Of a stretch of 64,000 nt of DNA, positions 17,122-25,891 are shown in pieces. A program made the position numbers and the translations under genes. The notes below the pieces were generated by a model. The model was not told the DNA's origin. It saw only the letters and a list, made by a program, of their open reading frames with translations, and made no database searches. Every line of letters begins with the position of its first letter. Positions within the stretch are counted from its first letter, which is position 1. This DNA is from an uncultured Flavobacterium sp. (GTDB taxonomy: Bacteria; Bacteroidota; Bacteroidia; Flavobacteriales; Flavobacteriaceae), in the NCBI RefSeq assembly GCF_946478785.1, contig NZ_CAMLDD010000019.1:1-64000 (forward strand), written 5' to 3'.

Positions 17122-17749
17122 CACATACAGAACGGTAATTGTAGACGATCATCCTATTGTAATTTCTGGAATTTCAGGATTGTTATCGGATTTTGATAGT
17201 GTTGAAATTACTGCAAAATTGACATCCGGCGAAATGCTTCTAAATTACATAGAAGATAACGATGCCGATTTGATTCTAATGGATATTTTTATGCCTGGAA
17301 TAACCGGTGTTGATCTTTGTAAAACTATTAAGCAAAAACATCCTAAAATAATAATTATCGGCATGAGCAGCCAGTCTGAAAGAAGCCTTGTTATGCAATT
17401 CATTCAAAACGGAGGGAACGGATATATTTTAAAAAGCGCCTCTTTTGAGGAGTTTAAAAGTTGTATTGAAAAAGCAATGCAGGGTGAAATCGTATTTAGT
17501 GATGAGGTAAAAACCATTATCAGTCAGCCGAGTTCGGATGATTTAAACAGAATTCCCAGTTTAAGCCGAAGGGAAAAAGATATTGTAGAATTGCTTTCAA
17601 AAGGCAAATCAACTCAAGAGATTGCTGATGAATTGTTTCTCAGTTTTTTAACGGTACAAACCCATCGACGCAATATTCTGCAAAAGTATAAAATGAAAAA
17701 TGTGGCTGAGTTGATCACATTTTTGCATAAAAGCAACCTTCTGAATTAG
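17114..17749 (+). CDS. NarL/FixJ-family response regulator
   Basis: A 211-residue regulator. The receiver domain has VIVDDHPIV at the N-terminus and the phospho-acceptor Asp near residue 57 (LILMDIFMPG). The C-terminal LuxR-type helix-turn-helix spans about 147-200 (LSRREKDIVELLSKGKS, then LSFLTVQTHRRNIL). It overlaps the kinase gene by 8 bases, so the two are translationally coupled. The palindrome at 15034-15049 upstream of the operon is a plausible autoregulatory site. Confidence 0.95.
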   Translation: MTNTYRTVIVDDHPIVISGISGLLSDFDSVEITAKLTSGEMLLNYIEDNDADLILMDIFMPGITGVDLCKTIKQKHPKIIIIGMSSQSERSLVMQFIQNGGNGYILKSASFEEFKSCIEKAMQGEIVFSDEVKTIISQPSSDDLNRIPSLSRREKDIVELLSKGKSTQEIADELFLSFLTVQTHRRNILQKYKMKNVAELITFLHKSNLLN

Positions 17750-17848
17750 AAAATTATAAAGTAAAATGTCAAAATGTCATTTTGTTAAAGTGGTTCAGAA
17801 ATTGTAGTTTGTTTTGTAACTTTAAAATTCAATCAAAAAAATAAAAAT

Positions 17849-18535
17849 ATGGGAAGTGGATATTTAATTCTCGCAGGACTTATCATGTTATTTAGCTGGC
17901 TGGTAAGTTCAAGGTTAAAGAGCAAGTTCGAATTATACTCGAAATTACAATTACAAAACGGAATGAGCGGAAGGGAAATTGCTGAAAAAATGCTGGCAGA
18001 TAATGGTATTCGCGATGTTCGGGTTATCTCGACTCCGGGACAATTGACAGATCATTACAATCCTGCAGATAAAACAGTAAATTTAAGCGAAGCCGTTTAC
18101 AATCATCGTAACGCAGCAGCAGCAGCAGTGGCGGCGCATGAGTGTGGTCACGCAGTACAGCATGCTATTGGTTATGAATGGCTTTCAATGCGTTCTGCAT
18201 TAGTTCCTATTGTAAGTGTAGCATCCAATTATGTGCAATGGATTTTACTAGCCGGAATACTGATGATCAGAACTTTTCCTCAATTATTGCTAGTGGGGAT
18301 CGTTATTTTTGCTGCAACGACATTATTTACCATTATAACGCTTCCCGTTGAATATGACGCAAGTAACAGAGCATTAGCTTGGTTAGAAAACAAACGCATG
18401 CTGACACAACAAGAACAGGCGGGTGCAAAAGATGCTTTAAAATGGGCAGCAAGAACGTATGTGGTTGCTGCTATCGGATCAATCGCTACGTTGCTGTATT
18501 ATATCTCAATTTATTCAGGAAGCAGGAGAAACTAA
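17849..18535 (+). CDS. YugP-like membrane zinc metallopeptidase
   Basis: A 228-residue protein with an N-terminal transmembrane helix and further helices (about residues 120-170 and 205-222). The zinc-binding motif AAHECGHAVQH (His97, Glu98, His101) follows the family pattern of neutral zinc peptidase Zn_peptidase_2 (YugP). The substrate is unknown. It is a monocistronic unit with its own terminator. Confidence 0.9.
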   Translation: MGSGYLILAGLIMLFSWLVSSRLKSKFELYSKLQLQNGMSGREIAEKMLADNGIRDVRVISTPGQLTDHYNPADKTVNLSEAVYNHRNAAAAAVAAHECGHAVQHAIGYEWLSMRSALVPIVSVASNYVQWILLAGILMIRTFPQLLLVGIVIFAATTLFTIITLPVEYDASNRALAWLENKRMLTQQEQAGAKDALKWAARTYVVAAIGSIATLLYYISIYSGSRRN

Positions 18536-18568
18536 TTTTTAATGTGGTAATTTAGATAATTTAAAAAC

Positions 18569-18601
18569 AAACCCGACAGCTTTTAAATTCTGTCGGGTTT
18601 T
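18569..18601. terminator. Bidirectional terminator after the zinc peptidase gene
   Basis: AAACCCGACAG (18569-18579) and CTGTCGGGTTT (18590-18600) form an 11-base GC-rich stem with T-runs on the plus strand. The same stem sequence is reused at 59222-59252, so this hairpin type is recurrent. Confidence 0.85.
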
Positions 18602-18647
18602 CTGTTTTATGTAGTTTTTGAATTATCTAATTGACACTTCTCTAATT

Positions 18648-19118
18648 TTATAATTGAATCTGCCTGTCAATCTGCTGATCCAGCGAAATAAATGTTTCGG
18701 TTCTCGAAACACCTTCAATTGCCTGAATTTTAGTGTTTAAAAGCTGCATCAAATGCTCGTTGTCGCGACAGATAATCTTAATCAAAACCGACCAGTTTCC
18801 GGTCGTATAATGACATTCCAAAACCTCTGGAATTTTTTTTAAATCTTTTACGGCTTCTGAGTTTCGGGAGGCTTTGTCGAGATACACTCCAATAAACGCC
18901 ATGGTATTATAACCCAGAACTTTCGGATTTACAGTAAATTTTGACCCTGAAATAACGCCTGATTGTTCCAGTTTTTTCAATCGCTGATGAATGGCGGCTC
19001 CTGAAATACCAATTTTGTTTGCAATTTGTAAAATAGGTTTTCGGGCATCATCCATTAAATAACGGAGAATCTCCTTGTCGATACCGTCAATTTCGATTAT
19101 AAGCGAGTTGATTTTCAT
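18648..19118 (-). CDS. Lrp/AsnC-family transcriptional regulator
   Basis: A 156-residue protein with an N-terminal helix-turn-helix (about residues 13-55: IDGIDKEILRYLMDDARKP, ISGAAIHQRLKKLEQSGVI) and a C-terminal RAM ligand-binding domain (about 65-150). The family senses amino acids and controls their metabolism. The frame is open for 17 more codons upstream, but a TAnnTTTG element (minus strand, 19167-19174) lies there, so the start at 19118 is preferred. It is a single-gene unit; the target genes are not evident. Confidence 0.93.
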   Translation of the reverse strand: MKINSLIIEIDGIDKEILRYLMDDARKPILQIANKIGISGAAIHQRLKKLEQSGVISGSKFTVNPKVLGYNTMAFIGVYLDKASRNSEAVKDLKKIPEVLECHYTTGNWSVLIKIICRDNEHLMQLLNTKIQAIEGVSRTETFISLDQQIDRQIQL

Positions 19119-19166
19119 AACTTTTGATTTGAAACTAATCCTTGCAGTTTGGTTTAGGATAGAAAC

Positions 19167-19174
19167 CAAATGTA
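19167..19174 (-). promoter_or_regulatory. -10 element of the Lrp-family gene
   Basis: The minus strand reads TACATTTG, a perfect TAnnTTTG match. It lies about 50 bases upstream of the chosen start and overlaps the longer alternative frame, which helps decide the start. Confidence 0.5.
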
Positions 19175-19196
19175 ATTAAAATGATTTAAAAATAAA

Positions 19197-19239
19197 AATT
19201 CCAAATCCCAACACAATGAGTTTTGGAATTTGGAATTTT
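19197..19239 (-). terminator. Probable terminator after hemD
   Basis: AAAATTCCAAAT (19197-19208) and ATTTGGAATTTT (19228-19239) form a 12-base stem about 25 bases beyond the hemD stop codon, with an A/T-rich tract on the distal side for the minus strand. Confidence 0.55.
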
Positions 19240-19262
19240 ATGTTTTGATTATTTAAAAGTAA

Positions 19263-20012
19263 TTACTTTGCTTTGTTTGCTTCGCTAATGTATTTCTCTA
19301 ATGCCATTGTCATCGAAGGAGTTTCGGGTGTAGGGGCAAGAATATCTATTCTTAATCCGTAATCCAAAGCTTCTTTTTGAGTTGTGCTTCCAAAAACAGC
19401 AATTCGGGTCTCATTTTGTTTAAAATTCGGGAAATTTTTAAACAATGATTTAATTCCGGTTGGACTAAAAAATGCCAAAACATCATAGTATACGTCAGCC
19501 AAATCAGATAAATCACTCATTACCGTTTTGTAAAAAACAGCCTGTGTCCAGTCTACTTTTAATCCGTTTAATGTAACAGGTGCATCAGCATTTAATTGAT
19601 CTGAAGCCGGCAGAAGGAATTTTTCGTCTTTATACTTTTTGATAAGAGGCGATAAATCTGCAAAATCTTTAGCTCCCACGTAAATTTTACGTTTTCTGTA
19701 CACAACATATTTTTGCAGGTAAAAAGCAACTGCTTCAGATTGACAAAAATATTTTAATCCTTCAGGAACTTTGTAACGCATTTCATCAGCTACCCTGAAA
19801 AAATGGTCAACCGCATTTCGGCTTGTTAAAATAATTGCAGTGTAATGGTTAAGATCAATTTTTTGTAATCTGATCTCTTTAGCATTAACTCCCTCCACAT
19901 GAATAAAAGGTCTGAAATCAATTTTTATTTTGTGTTTTTGTTGGAGCTCAAAGTAAGGGGAGTTTTCCACTTTAGGTTCAGGCTGTGACACCAAAATTGT
20001 TTTCACTTTCAT
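19263..20012 (-). CDS. hemD: Uroporphyrinogen-III synthase
   Basis: A 249-residue protein with the two-lobed HemD pattern: ILVSQPEP near the N-terminus, IILTSRNAVDHFF (about residues 60-72), and ALDYGLRIDILAPTPETPSM near the C-terminus. The enzyme closes and inverts ring D of hydroxymethylbilane in haem synthesis. Sequence conservation in this family is low, but the order of motifs and the neighbouring DUF4271 gene (14 bases upstream) match the standard flavobacterial arrangement. The other hem genes are not in this window. Confidence 0.88.
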   Translation of the reverse strand: MKVKTILVSQPEPKVENSPYFELQQKHKIKIDFRPFIHVEGVNAKEIRLQKIDLNHYTAIILTSRNAVDHFFRVADEMRYKVPEGLKYFCQSEAVAFYLQKYVVYRKRKIYVGAKDFADLSPLIKKYKDEKFLLPASDQLNADAPVTLNGLKVDWTQAVFYKTVMSDLSDLADVYYDVLAFFSPTGIKSLFKNFPNFKQNETRIAVFGSTTQKEALDYGLRIDILAPTPETPSMTMALEKYISEANKAK

Positions 20013-20026
20013 ATTATAAGCATTTA

Positions 20027-20704
20027 CTAAGCCGCCTCTTTAGTTATCCAATAAAACAGAAAATAATAAGGGGCTATTTCAAGTGCGCAAAGATATAAAA
20101 TAAAATAAAATAATTTGTTGATTATTGTATTTTGATAAGTTTTAATTGAAATAAAGTAAGAAAACATGCTTATACATGCTGAAACCCCTATTATTGCTAG
20201 AGGTATGTTTCTTGGAACATCGTCATGATAAAATAAAATTGCATTAACCGGAAGGATTAGCAGTCCAATATAGGTTCTGTAAGTTGCTTTCTGCAAGTTA
20301 AAAACATCTACAAACTCATTAATATTGAAAGAAGTTCCTATAATTTTTTCAATTAGATATTTGGCTAAGATAAAGTATGTCAAAATAGTCGCAATCTGCA
20401 TAAAAAGCATCCAGTCCGTTTTTTCTGTTTTTACAGGATATTCAAAAATATGCATGGTAAGCTGTATGAAAAAAGTATACGATATAATTTGAACGAAGAA
20501 TAGGGATACAGTAAAACTGCTTTTCAGATGTGAAACATCGCGGTAAATTTTAACGTATTTATCTGAGAAAATAAGTTTCGTAAACTCGCTAAATCTATTC
20601 TCGTAAGCAGATTTAGTAATGGCAACAATGGCAAAAGCCAACACAAATAAAAGTGTTGCCCAATCTTTGTTTTCTATAATTCTGGGATGAAGCTGTTCAA
20701 TCAT
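20027..20704 (-). CDS. DUF4271 domain membrane protein
   Basis: A 225-residue protein with about six or seven hydrophobic helices (from WATLLFVLAFAIVAI near the N-terminus to LFYFILYLCALEIAPYYFLF near the C-terminus). It fits DUF4271, a Bacteroidota family found beside hemD. Function is unknown. It lies 14 bases upstream of hemD on the same strand and is probably cotranscribed. A -10-like TAATTTTG sits at 20712-20719 (minus strand). Confidence 0.88.
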   Translation of the reverse strand: MIEQLHPRIIENKDWATLLFVLAFAIVAITKSAYENRFSEFTKLIFSDKYVKIYRDVSHLKSSFTVSLFFVQIISYTFFIQLTMHIFEYPVKTEKTDWMLFMQIATILTYFILAKYLIEKIIGTSFNINEFVDVFNLQKATYRTYIGLLILPVNAILFYHDDVPRNIPLAIIGVSACISMFSYFISIKTYQNTIINKLFYFILYLCALEIAPYYFLFYWITKEAA

Positions 20705-20811
20705 AACGATACAAAATTAGTAATTTTTTGTGTCAATACTTTTATTATAAATTTATTATGAATCAAATGCTATAAAAAGTTTACTTTTGCGATGAAATTA
20801 CGCAGAAAAAA

Positions 20812-21537
20812 ATGAATGATTGTATTGTCATAATTCCCACTTACAACGAGATCGAAAATATAGAAAGCATAGTACGCACAGTGCTTTCGCAGCATAAATC
20901 CTTTCACCTTTTAATTATCGATGATAATTCTCCGGATCATACTGCTGACAAAGTGGTTATGCTTCAGACGGAATTTCCGGAAAGATTGTTTCTTGAAAAA
21001 AGAGCCAAAAAAGCCGGTCTGGGTACTGCTTATGTTCATGGTTTTAAATGGGCTTTAGAACGTCAGTATAATTATATTTTTGAAATGGATGCGGATTTTT
21101 CACATAATCCCAACGATCTTGAAAAGTTATATGATGCCTGTCATTTCGGAGGCGCAGCTTTAGCTGTCGGATCACGTTATGTTACGGGTGTTAACGTAGT
21201 AAACTGGCCATTAAGCAGAGTGTTGATGTCATATTTCGCATCGGTTTATGTAAAGTTTATTACCGGAATGAAAATTCATGATGCGACAGCTGGTTTTGTT
21301 TGTTACAAAAGGGAGGTTTTAGAGAAAATTAATCTCAATAAAATTAAATTTGTGGGATATGCATTTCAGATTGAAATGAAATACAGAACATATTGTGCTA
21401 AATTTGAAATCACAGAAGTTCCGATTATTTTTACCGATCGGACCAAAGGAGTTTCAAAGATGAGCAATGCGATTATCAAAGAAGCGATATTTGGGGTTAT
21501 TTCTCTTCGACTAAAAAAATTATTCAATACATTATAA
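20812..21537 (+). CDS. Polyprenol monophosphomannose synthase (GT2)
   Basis: A 241-residue family 2 glycosyltransferase of the DPM1 type. It has CIVIIPTYNEIENIESIV at the N-terminus, IIDDNSPDHTAD, and the metal-binding DAD motif in FEMDADFSHNP (about residues 89-99). It has no membrane helix at the C-terminus. The family transfers mannose from GDP-mannose to polyprenol phosphate for use on the outer side of the membrane. A TACTTTTG -10 lies at 20782-20789. It starts the run GT2-dihydroorotase-DUF4296, with gaps of 10 and 5 bases. Confidence 0.93.
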   Translation: MNDCIVIIPTYNEIENIESIVRTVLSQHKSFHLLIIDDNSPDHTADKVVMLQTEFPERLFLEKRAKKAGLGTAYVHGFKWALERQYNYIFEMDADFSHNPNDLEKLYDACHFGGAALAVGSRYVTGVNVVNWPLSRVLMSYFASVYVKFITGMKIHDATAGFVCYKREVLEKINLNKIKFVGYAFQIEMKYRTYCAKFEITEVPIIFTDRTKGVSKMSNAIIKEAIFGVISLRLKKLFNTL

Positions 21538-21547
21538 ACGAACGGCG

Positions 21548-22888
21548 ATGAACAGGATTTTAATCAAAAATGCTAAAATTGTAAACGAAGGATCAATTCT
21601 TGAAGGAGATGTTTTAATCGAAAACGACTTAATTGTTGAAGTTGCAGACAGTATCAGTCTAAAATCATCCGATTGCAAAGTAATAGACGCCGAAGGTAGT
21701 TATCTTATTCCGGGTGCCATTGATGATCAGGTGCATTTTAGGGAACCTGGATTAACGCACAAAGGCGATATTGAATCTGAGTCGAGAGCTGCTGTTGCAG
21801 GTGGAATCACTTCTTTTATCGAACAGCCCAATACGGTTCCAAATGCAGTTACTCAGGAAATTTTAGAAGAAAAATATCAGATTGCCGAAGTGAAATCATT
21901 TGCGAATTATTCGTTTATGATGGGGGCAACCAATGATAATCTGGAGGAAGTTTTAAAAACCAATCCTAAAAATGTTGCGGGGATCAAGATTTTCCTTGGT
22001 TCTTCAACAGGAAATATGCTGGTTGACAATGAAGCGACTTTAGAAAAAATATTTTCAAGCACATCAATGCTAATCGCAGTTCATTGTGAAGATGAAACTA
22101 CAATTCAGAACAATTTAGCAGAATTCAGAGAGAAATACGGGGATGATATTCCGGTAACGGCTCATAACTTAATACGAAGTGCAGAGGCTTGTTACATTTC
22201 GTCATCAAAAGCGGTTGCTTTGGCTAAAAAAACCGGAGCACGTTTGCATATTTTTCATCTTTCGACTGCTAAAGAAATGGAGTTGTTTACGAATAAAATT
22301 CCGTTGGAAGATAAAAAGATTACGGCTGAGGTTTGTGTACACCACCTTTGGTTTACTGATGAGGATTATAAAACAAAAGGAAATTTCATTAAATGGAATC
22401 CTGCTGTAAAAACGGCTGACGACAGGAAAGAACTTTGGAAAGCTTTAAATGACGGACGTATCGATGTTATTGCAACCGATCATGCGCCACATACAAAAGA
22501 AGAAAAAAATCAATCTTATTTAAATGCCCCGTCTGGCGGACCTTTGGTTCAGCATGCTGTGGTGGCAATGTTTGAGGCGTATCATCAGGGCAAAATAACC
22601 GTTGAGAAAATCGTCGAGAAAATGTGTCATAATCCGGCCAAGATTTTTAAAATCGAAAAAAGAGGCTTTATAAAAGAAGGATATTATGCTGATTTGGTTA
22701 TTGTAAATCCAAGTTTGCCATGGGGCGTGAAACCTGAAAATATCCTGTACAAATGTGGGTGGTCTCCGTTTGAAAACTTTACTTTCAAATCCAGAATTAC
22801 ACATACTTTTGTAAATGGTGAAATGGTCTATAATAACTTTAAAGTAAAAGATGTTCGTGCCGGAAAACGATTATTATTTAACAGGTAA
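21548..22888 (+). CDS. pyrC: Dihydroorotase
   Basis: A 446-residue amidohydrolase of pyrimidine synthesis that interconverts carbamoyl-aspartate and dihydroorotate. The family landmarks are present: IPGAIDDQVHFREPGLT (residues about 54-70), the putative carboxylated Lys147 in GIKIFLGSS, His179 in IAVHCEDE, a LHIFHLS strand, and catalytic Asp311 in ATDHAPHT. The first metal-binding motif normally reads HxH; here it is Gln61-Val-His63, so one usual metal ligand is missing. It is class I-like in length. It lies between the GT2 and DUF4296 genes in one tight unit. Confidence 0.93.
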   Translation: MNRILIKNAKIVNEGSILEGDVLIENDLIVEVADSISLKSSDCKVIDAEGSYLIPGAIDDQVHFREPGLTHKGDIESESRAAVAGGITSFIEQPNTVPNAVTQEILEEKYQIAEVKSFANYSFMMGATNDNLEEVLKTNPKNVAGIKIFLGSSTGNMLVDNEATLEKIFSSTSMLIAVHCEDETTIQNNLAEFREKYGDDIPVTAHNLIRSAEACYISSSKAVALAKKTGARLHIFHLSTAKEMELFTNKIPLEDKKITAEVCVHHLWFTDEDYKTKGNFIKWNPAVKTADDRKELWKALNDGRIDVIATDHAPHTKEEKNQSYLNAPSGGPLVQHAVVAMFEAYHQGKITVEKIVEKMCHNPAKIFKIEKRGFIKEGYYADLVIVNPSLPWGVKPENILYKCGWSPFENFTFKSRITHTFVNGEMVYNNFKVKDVRAGKRLLFNR

Positions 22889-22893
22889 CTACA

Positions 22894-23412
22894 ATGAAGA
22901 ATTTTGTATTTGTAATATTGGTTTTATTTCTTTTTGTAAGTTGTAAAAAAGAACTGGTCAAAGAACCGGCTAAGCTTATCGAGAAAGAAAAGATGATCGA
23001 TATTATATACGATTTATCTCTTTTGGAAGCCATAAAATACCAACAGCCTTTATCATTGGATTCGGTTGAATCAAATCCTACGAAGTTTGTTTTTAAAAAA
23101 TACAAGGTTGACAGTTTGCAATTTGCTCAAAGCAACATCTATTATGCTGCTGATTATGACAGCTATAAAGAGATGTTTGATGAAATAAATGCGAGGCTTG
23201 ATAAGGAAAAGAAGAGTACAGAAATAAAACTGAAAGCGGAAGAAAAAAAGGCAGCTAAAGCAAAGAAAGCAGCTGATGCCAAAAAGGCAGCCGAAGCAAA
23301 AAAGAAAAAGCTGAAAGAAACCCCTAAAGATTCTGTGAAAAATAAGGTTGTGAAAAAAGTCAATATAGATTCTATAAAAAGAATAAAACGACTTCAACAT
23401 AAAGGATTATAA
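22894..23412 (+). CDS. DUF4296 lipoprotein with a lysine/alanine-rich tail
   Basis: A 172-residue lipoprotein with a lipobox Cys17 (LFLFVSCKKE). Residues about 25-95 resemble DUF4296 (IDIIYDLSLLEAIK, FKKYKVDSLQFAQSNIYYA). Residues about 105-150 form a highly charged, Ala/Lys-rich coiled coil. Its start is 5 bases after the dihydroorotase stop, so it is cotranscribed. Function is unknown. Its last 6 bases overlap the end of the convergent epimerase gene. Confidence 0.88.
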   Translation: MKNFVFVILVLFLFVSCKKELVKEPAKLIEKEKMIDIIYDLSLLEAIKYQQPLSLDSVESNPTKFVFKKYKVDSLQFAQSNIYYAADYDSYKEMFDEINARLDKEKKSTEIKLKAEEKKAAKAKKAADAKKAAEAKKKKLKETPKDSVKNKVVKKVNIDSIKRIKRLQHKGL

Positions 23413-24408
23413 TTTTGATGTTTCTTTTATGTATTGATGCACGTCTAAAAAAACCGTTCCCAGAGCGGTTTTTATTTTTTCATTAGAATATAGATTTTTA
23501 GAATATGATGCTTTTGCAGTGGCTTTCGTCAGGCTTCTTTTTCGGAAAAATAGAGTAGAGAATATGCCATCTGCAACCCAAAGAAAATTCATGAATAATG
23601 GCATTGCGTGAATTGTTGGCTTTTTTACTTTCAAGACTTCGGCAATCGTATCCAGAATATCCCTGAAAACGATATTATCTGCAATTAGCGTAAAGCGTTC
23701 ATTTTTTATGTTGCTTGTCATTAATTCAAAAGCAATGCTCGTTACATCGTCTATAACAACAAATCCAGTTTTTCCCAAGGTATAGAATGCAAGTCTGCTG
23801 GCTACTTTTGTGTACAGTTCATTGCTTCCGTATTTGTAAATAGATGCTGTTGAAACGGGTGTTAAAATAACACCGGGATTAATGATAATAACGTCTAAGC
23901 CTTCCTGAACTCCTCGCCAGACTTCCATTTCGGCACCATATTTTGAAATAGCATAGTCACTATGCGGTTTCTCCGGATTCCACTCTGTTTCTTCGGTAAT
24001 AAAAGTTTCATGTGGCTGCAAATCTCCTAAAGCTGCAATCGAGCTGACAAAACAGAATTTTTTTATTCCTTTGGCTAAAGAAAAATTAACCATATTGGCC
24101 GTTCCTTCAATATTGGTTTTTCGAAGTGCATCTTCATCTTTTGGATCAAACGAAATTAACGCGGCACAATGATAAACATATTCTATTCCGACAAAAGCAA
24201 TTTCCAGAGAAGGAACGTCTAAAATATCGGCTTCAAGCCAATTGATTTTTTTGAATAAATCGCCTTTTTTATACAATTCAAAAACTGATTTTGTTTTTTG
24301 AATGTTGTTTTGATTTCGGTAAATCGCCCGGACATTTTCTCCCTTTTCAATCAAATGAAGCAATAAATGTGCACCAACCAAACCAGTTCCTCCTGTTACT
24401 AATATCAT
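23407..24408 (-). CDS. NAD-dependent epimerase/dehydratase (extended SDR)
   Basis: A 333-residue Rossmann-fold protein. The N-terminal nucleotide-binding motif is ILVTGGTGLVGAHLL (glycine pattern GxxGxxG), and the catalytic YxxxK is in DYAISKYGAEMEV. The FVSSIAALGD strand precedes it. It resembles the group of extended SDRs acting on nucleotide sugars or on dihydroflavonol-like substrates, but the substrate cannot be predicted. A TAACTTTG -10 lies at 24440-24447 on the minus strand. It ends with a 6-base overlap with the DUF4296 gene. Confidence 0.88.
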   Translation of the reverse strand: MILVTGGTGLVGAHLLLHLIEKGENVRAIYRNQNNIQKTKSVFELYKKGDLFKKINWLEADILDVPSLEIAFVGIEYVYHCAALISFDPKDEDALRKTNIEGTANMVNFSLAKGIKKFCFVSSIAALGDLQPHETFITEETEWNPEKPHSDYAISKYGAEMEVWRGVQEGLDVIIINPGVILTPVSTASIYKYGSNELYTKVASRLAFYTLGKTGFVVIDDVTSIAFELMTSNIKNERFTLIADNIVFRDILDTIAEVLKVKKPTIHAMPLFMNFLWVADGIFSTLFFRKRSLTKATAKASYSKNLYSNEKIKTALGTVFLDVHQYIKETSKL

Positions 24409-24547
24409 TTTGTAAAGATAACTTTTTGCATGAAAGGTGCAAAGTTACAGAGAATCAAAAGATGTTAGGGAATATGATTTTAGAATAGCTTTTGAAATTG
24501 TTATTGTCATTGGTTTTTGAGATTACCATTGCCATTGTGATTGTTTT

Positions 24548-24578
24548 TTGAATTTGCCATTGCCATTGTTTATATTTG
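24548..24578 (+). promoter_or_regulatory. tyrS promoter
   Basis: TTG (24548-24550), a 20-base spacer and TATATTTG (24571-24578) give a near-ideal promoter. A transcript start near 24585 means translation must begin at 24596, not at the in-frame upstream TTG. Confidence 0.75.
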
Positions 24579-24595
24579 CACAAATTATTTTAAAA

Positions 24596-25891
24596 ATGAA
24601 GAATCTAGTTGAAGAATTAAAGTGGCGCGGGTTATATCATGATAGCATGCCAGGAACGGAAGAACAATTGCTTAAAGAGGTAACATCGGCTTATATTGGT
24701 TTTGATCCAACAGCAGATTCACTGCATATTGGCAGTATGGTCCAGATTATCTTGCTGGTTCATTTAAAGAATTTTGGTCATCAGCCCGTTGCTTTGGTGG
24801 GTGGTGCAACCGGAATGATTGGTGATCCATCCGGAAAATCTGATGAAAGAAATTTGCTTAACGAAGAGACTTTAGCTAAAAATGTTGCCGGAATCAAAAG
24901 TGTTCTGTCTCGTTTTTTAGATTTTAATTCAAACGAACCAAATGCTCCAATCATGGTAAATAACTATGACTGGATGAAAGAATTCTCGTTTATTGATTTT
25001 GCCCGTGAAGTTGGAAAACGCATCACGGTAAATTATATGATGGCAAAGGATTCTGTTAAAAAGAGAATCAACGGCGAAGGGGAGGGAATGTCTTTCACGG
25101 AGTTTACCTACCAATTAATTCAGGGATACGATTTTTACCATTTATATAAAAACAACAACTGCCTTTTGCAAATGGGAGGTTCTGATCAATGGGGAAATAT
25201 TACTACAGGGACAGAATTAGTACGCAGAATGGGTGGAGAAAACGCAAAAGCTTTTGCCTTAACCACACCTTTGATTACAAAAGCAGACGGATCTAAATTT
25301 GGAAAATCTGAAGGGGGAAATGTTTGGCTGGATGCCGATAAAACTTCGGTATATAAATTTTACCAGTTTTGGGTAAATGCTACAGATGTAGATGCTGAAA
25401 AATATATCAAAATCTTTACTTTCTTAGACAAAGAAACAATCGAAACTTTAATCGAAGAGCATAAAACGGCTCCGCATTTAAGAGTTTTACAAAAGAAACT
25501 GGCAGAAGAAATCACGATTTTTGTTCACAGTAAAGAAGAATTAGAAAAAGCGATTCAGGCTTCGAATATTTTATTTGGAAACTCCACTTCAGAAGATTTG
25601 AAACAATTGGATGAAGCGACTTTCTTAGAGGTTTTTGACGGAGTGCCACAAGCAGAAATTGCACAAGCAGATCTTGAAAGCGGATTGGAGATCATCTCAG
25701 TTTTAAACGAAAAAACAGGTTTCTTTAAATCAAACGGAGAAGCAAGACGTGCTCTAACGGCCAATTCAATTTCGGTAAACAGAGAAAAAATCAAAGAAGA
25801 TTTTGTGTTGACTTCCAATGATTTGATTAACAATCAGTTTGTGTTGTTGCAAAGTGGCAAGAAGAACTATTTTGTGATTAGAGTGGTTTAA
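24596..25891 (+). CDS. tyrS: Tyrosyl-tRNA synthetase
   Basis: A 431-residue class I synthetase charging tRNA-Tyr. It contains the HIGH-equivalent in [13 protein letters not shown], the tyrosine-binding QGYDFYHLY and [10 protein letters not shown] stretches, and the KMSKS-equivalent KFGKSEGG. The C-terminal S4-like RNA-binding domain (about residues 365-430) has [13 protein letters not shown]. The length is typical. An upstream in-frame extension of 16 codons falls inside the promoter and is rejected. Confidence 0.98.
   Translation: MKNLVEELKWRGLYHDSMPGTEEQLLKEVTSAYIGFDPTADSLHIGSMVQIILLVHLKNFGHQPVALVGGATGMIGDPSGKSDERNLLNEETLAKNVAGIKSVLSRFLDFNSNEPNAPIMVNNYDWMKEFSFIDFAREVGKRITVNYMMAKDSVKKRINGEGEGMSFTEFTYQLIQGYDFYHLYKNNNCLLQMGGSDQWGNITTGTELVRRMGGENAKAFALTTPLITKADGSKFGKSEGGNVWLDADKTSVYKFYQFWVNATDVDAEKYIKIFTFLDKETIETLIEEHKTAPHLRVLQKKLAEEITIFVHSKEELEKAIQASNILFGNSTSEDLKQLDEATFLEVFDGVPQAEIAQADLESGLEIISVLNEKTGFFKSNGEARRALTANSISVNREKIKEDFVLTSNDLINNQFVLLQSGKKNYFVIRVV

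Noticed and set aside
22179..22409. Plus-strand 76-codon frame in the dihydroorotase gene
   Set aside because: Out-of-frame shadow with no features, within a conserved enzyme.
24548..24595. Upstream TTG start of tyrS
   Set aside because: The codon coincides with the -33 element and the predicted transcript start is downstream of it.
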